Source: Pseudomonadota bacterium
GTDB taxonomy: Bacteria > Pseudomonadota > Alphaproteobacteria > Caulobacterales > Caulobacteraceae
Assembly (NCBI GenBank): GCA_023456105.1
Contig: JAEYAO010000023.1
Coordinates: 1 to 16,552, forward strand
Direction: 5' to 3'
DNA length: 16,552 nt
This document shows positions 14,222 through 16,552 of this stretch, piece after piece (the stretch's first letter is position 1; the number at the start of each line of letters is the position of its first letter). The notes beneath the pieces were generated by a model. It saw only the letters and a list, made by a program, of their open reading frames with translations. It was not told the origin of the DNA and searched no databases. A program made the translations under genes and the position numbers.

Positions 14222-16150
14222 CTAGGCCTCGCGGCTCCGCAGCTCGTCGGCCAGGGAGGCGATCTCCTCGATGGCGGCGGCGAGATCCTCGGCGCCGCGG
14301 GATTGCTGGCGCGCGGCTGCTCCGGCCTCGGCGGCCGAACTGGTGGCCTCCTCGGCGACCGAGGCGATCTGGGCGACCCCCGCCAGCACCTGCTCGACCA
14401 TCGAGAGGGAGGCGTGCGCAGCCTCCAGAACTTCCTGCCCGCCGGCCTTCAAATCGTCCGCGACGCTCACCACGGCGGCCAGACGATCGTCCAGCTTGCG
14501 GTTCTTCTCCGCCTCCGCCCGGGTGACGGCGCCGATCTGCTCCAGGTCCCTGGACACGAGGGCAATCTGCCCCTGCATCTGGCGGACGATGTCGCCGGCG
14601 CGGGCGGCGTTGTCGCCGGACGCCCGAGCCAGATTGCGGATGTCGGTAGACACCACCGAGAAGCCGCGGCCCTGATCGCCCGCCCGCGCCGCCTCAACGG
14701 AGCCGCTGACGGCGAGCATCGTCGTCTGCACCGCCACCAGCGCCATGCCGTCGATGATCCGCTCGATCGCGTGCGCGGAACTCTCGAGCACCCCGACCAG
14801 GTCCAGCAGCTCGCCGATCTCGGCTCCGCCACCGGCGACGCCCTCCGCCAGCTTCAGCACCGCGGCGCGGCTGCCGCCCAGCTGCGACAGAGATCGCTCG
14901 ATCTGCTGCACGGACTCATCGCCCGCGTCGCGCGTGGCCGCGACCGACCTCTGGATCTGCGCCATCGCTGCATTGGCCTGCTGGGTCGCCGAGGCCTGAA
15001 TCTGAGCCCCGCGGCCGATCTGGTCGACGGCGGTGAGAATCTCTCCGGCGGCGCCGGCCAGCTCTTGGATTGTCGCAGAAAGCTCCTCGGCGGCTGTGCT
15101 TACCTGTTCCGCCAGTCCGGCGTCGGCGGTGTCGGACCGAAGACCCTCCGCCAGCTCCGCCAGCGACTCGGCGGTGGCTTGGCTCTCATCCAGCGAGGCG
15201 CTCTGCTGCTGGACCGCGCGCTGGGCCTCCGCGGCTCCGGCGGCCTGCTCCTCGGCGGCGGCCGCGACGCTCTCCGAGCCCGCCTGGGCCTCCCGCGCCG
15301 CCGCCTCGATCTCAACGGCGGCGGTCAGGATCGTCTTGCTGCCGCTGGCGATGACACCCAGCCCGGCCCGGACCTCTTGCAGATCGCGCTCGATGACCCG
15401 CCCCGCCCGCGCCTCGGCCACTGCGGCTTCGGCGGCGGTCGCAATCCGGCTTGCGATCGTCCGCACGTCCTCGACGATCCGCGTCGTCAGTCGGCCGACC
15501 TCGCGCGACCGCTGCTCGGCGACCTCGGCCAGACCCCTGACCTCGTCAGCCACGACGGCGAAGCCTCGGCCGTGATCGCCGGCGCGCGCGGCCTCGATGG
15601 CTGCGTTCAGGGCGAGCAGGTTGGTTTGGTCGGCGATGTCGGCGACCGCCCCGGCCACCTCGCCGATCGACGAGGCGTGCTCCTCGAGCCGTCGGGTCAG
15701 TTCGATCGATTTCAGCTGGCGTTCGGCGCTGGTCTCGATCGCCTCGAGCGAGGCCTCGACGAGCGCGGCGGCCTCCCCCAGCTGTCCCTGCAACTGCAGG
15801 CTGCGGTCGTGCGAACGGTCAGCCCGGGTCCGGGCCTGCACGAAGGTGGAGGCCAGAGCGGTGATGGCGGCCAGGGACTCGTGCGAGGCGCCGGCCGCCT
15901 CCTCGGCCGCGGTGGAGATTTGCTCCATCGATCGGCGCAGCTCCTCCGCCGCGCTTGCGGCCTCGGTGAGTCCGCTGGCCAGTTCCTGAGTCGCGGCGGC
16001 GAGCCGCTCGGGGGCGGCCTGACGCGAGCGCACCCGCTTTCCGGACTTCGCGACCGCCCGCGCCGGCGCCGGCCTGACGTCCTCGGCCAGCTTCACCGGG
16101 GCCTTGGACCGCCCTCTCCCCGCCAGCGCAGAGGTCTTCACCAACGCCAT
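14222..16150 (-). CDS. Soluble chemoreceptor with two tandem signalling domains
   Basis: This 642-residue Ala/Glu-rich coiled-coil protein has no transmembrane segment, signal peptide, HAMP or ligand-binding domain; residues 1-45 are only a basic Arg/Lys/Pro-rich tail. It holds two complete MCP signalling hairpins. Tip 1 is canonical (QTNLLALNAAIEAARAG, 175-191, then GRGFAVVADEVR). Tip 2 is divergent (QTTMLAVSGSVEAARAG, 475-491, then GRGFSVVSTDIRNLAR). The tips are exactly 300 residues apart, and the C-arm glutamate pairs 300/301 and 600/601 repeat with the same offset. Likely methylation pairs fitting the A/S/T/G-rich consensus are at 83/84, 300/301 and 600/601, with 69/70 and 355/356 similar. 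GAGG 6 bases before ATG 16150 supports the start. It is the first gene of the che operon; the architecture recalls V. cholerae DosM. Confidence 0.92.
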   Translation of the reverse strand: MALVKTSALAGRGRSKAPVKLAEDVRPAPARAVAKSGKRVRSRQAAPERLAAATQELASGLTEAASAAEELRRSMEQISTAAEEAAGASHESLAAITALASTFVQARTRADRSHDRSLQLQGQLGEAAALVEASLEAIETSAERQLKSIELTRRLEEHASSIGEVAGAVADIADQTNLLALNAAIEAARAGDHGRGFAVVADEVRGLAEVAEQRSREVGRLTTRIVEDVRTIASRIATAAEAAVAEARAGRVIERDLQEVRAGLGVIASGSKTILTAAVEIEAAAREAQAGSESVAAAAEEQAAGAAEAQRAVQQQSASLDESQATAESLAELAEGLRSDTADAGLAEQVSTAAEELSATIQELAGAAGEILTAVDQIGRGAQIQASATQQANAAMAQIQRSVAATRDAGDESVQQIERSLSQLGGSRAAVLKLAEGVAGGGAEIGELLDLVGVLESSAHAIERIIDGMALVAVQTTMLAVSGSVEAARAGDQGRGFSVVSTDIRNLARASGDNAARAGDIVRQMQGQIALVSRDLEQIGAVTRAEAEKNRKLDDRLAAVVSVADDLKAGGQEVLEAAHASLSMVEQVLAGVAQIASVAEEATSSAAEAGAAARQQSRGAEDLAAAIEEIASLADELRSREA

Positions 16151-16514
16151 TCATCGCCTCGCCGCATGTCCCCTGACCGGCACGGCGCCGCAAGAGGTGG
16201 ATGTCGGAACGGTAGAGGCTTGCGAAAGGGCCCACAAGGGGCGGTTCACGCTCCGGCGGGCGGGGCAGCTTGGGGCGCCGTACGCCATTTCGATCACTGC
16301 GCGCTCACCCTCAAGGGCTCGGCACCCCACCAAGACCTCATCCGCTCCTCACCAATACCGGGCGCGCACTACACTCATGTTCCTGTGCCGGCCGAAGAGC
16401 GGACCTTCCGAACGTCCGTCATGAGCCGATTTCGTTGAAAAAGGCGTCCGTTGGCAATTGGCATGACGTCGGCGCGCTGATTCACTCTGGTCATTGAGGC
16501 CGGGAGGTTCAGCG
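16151..16514. other. Upstream region of the che operon and left flank of an insertion sequence
   Basis: These 364 bases separate the MCP start (minus strand) from the transposase start (plus strand). The che operon promoter and the left end of the mobile element should both lie here. I see a TTGGCA-A-TTGGCA direct repeat near 16451-16463 and a CGGAC/GTCCG inverted repeat at 16400-16418. I see no clear sigma-54, sigma-28 or EcfG-type promoter. The exact IS boundary cannot be set without its other end. Confidence 0.4.
16502..16507 (+). promoter_or_regulatory. Ribosome binding site of the terminal transposase gene
   Basis: GGGAGG lies 7 bases before ATG 16515 and is a strong Shine-Dalgarno, supporting translation of the truncated ORF at the window edge. 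Confidence 0.6.
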
Positions 16515-16552
16515 ATGATGGGCGAACGGCGGGTCGATCAGTCGGCCCTATT
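16515..16552 (+). CDS. N-terminus of an IS5/IS1182-type transposase (cut by window end)
   Basis: Only the first 12 codons and part of the next are present: MMGERRVDQSAL then probably Phe. This matches, from memory, the N-terminus of DDE transposases of the IS5/IS1182 group common in alphaproteobacteria, and a strong GGGAGG ribosome site precedes it. The family call rests on a dozen residues and could be wrong. It points away from the che operon and is divergent to it, marking the right mobile boundary of the window. Confidence 0.55.
   Translation, partial: MMGERRVDQSAL

Noticed and set aside
13466..16438. 990-codon plus-strand open frame opposite the MCP and triple-CheW genes
   Set aside because: It is an antisense shadow: the GC-rich, Ala/Glu-rich genes below leave no stops in this frame. 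The product is low-complexity, has no domain, and the opposite strand has perfect MCP and CheW motifs.
1..16552. CRISPR arrays, rRNA, phage genes or replication origin
   Set aside because: No regularly spaced repeats, rRNA signatures, phage structural genes or iteron-like clusters were seen on reading both strands.

Overview
The window looks like an accessory segment of a GC-rich alphaproteobacterium, probably Caulobacteraceae- or sphingomonad-like. This placement is inferred from the gene types, the very high GC of the right part and the insertion-sequence (IS) fragments; no marker gene fixes the taxon. It is bracketed by mobile DNA: the 3' end of an IS3-family transposase and its terminal repeat at 1-127, and the first codons of a second, unrelated transposase at 16515-16552.

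Left part (about 128-4680) holds small, partly decayed genes. On the minus strand are a frameshifted Rnk/GreA-like gene (1767-2202), a possible tiny coupled ORF (1630-1770), an intact rnk-like gene (990-1403) and, 4 bases after it, hemD (uroporphyrinogen-III synthase, 266-985). Divergent on the plus strand are a frameshifted response-regulator receiver gene (about 2521-2903) and an intact HPP-family membrane protein (3149-3820). A minus-strand antibiotic-biosynthesis-monooxygenase-type protein follows (4332-4679). The stretches 3821-4331 and 4683-5225 carry no gene I can support.

Right part (5226-16150) is one tightly packed nine-gene minus-strand chemosensory operon. In transcription order it reads: a soluble methyl-accepting protein (MCP) with two complete signalling hairpins and no sensor or membrane segment; a protein of three CheW domains; CheB; CheR; CheA; a STAS-like small protein; a CheY-like receiver; a CheC-type phosphatase; and a three-PAS hybrid histidine kinase. 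The first eight genes abut or overlap by 1-4 bases, and the last starts 5 bases after its neighbour, so this is a single transcriptional unit with translational coupling. There is no flagellar, pilus, CheZ or CheD gene in the window.

The most interesting content is this operon. Its receptor architecture resembles the double-signalling-domain receptors known from cytoplasmic arrays (Vibrio cholerae DosM is the precedent I know). Combined with the triple CheW, it suggests a membrane-independent chemosensory array. Its output may be the STAS protein, the CheY-like regulator or the PAS kinase rather than a flagellar motor.
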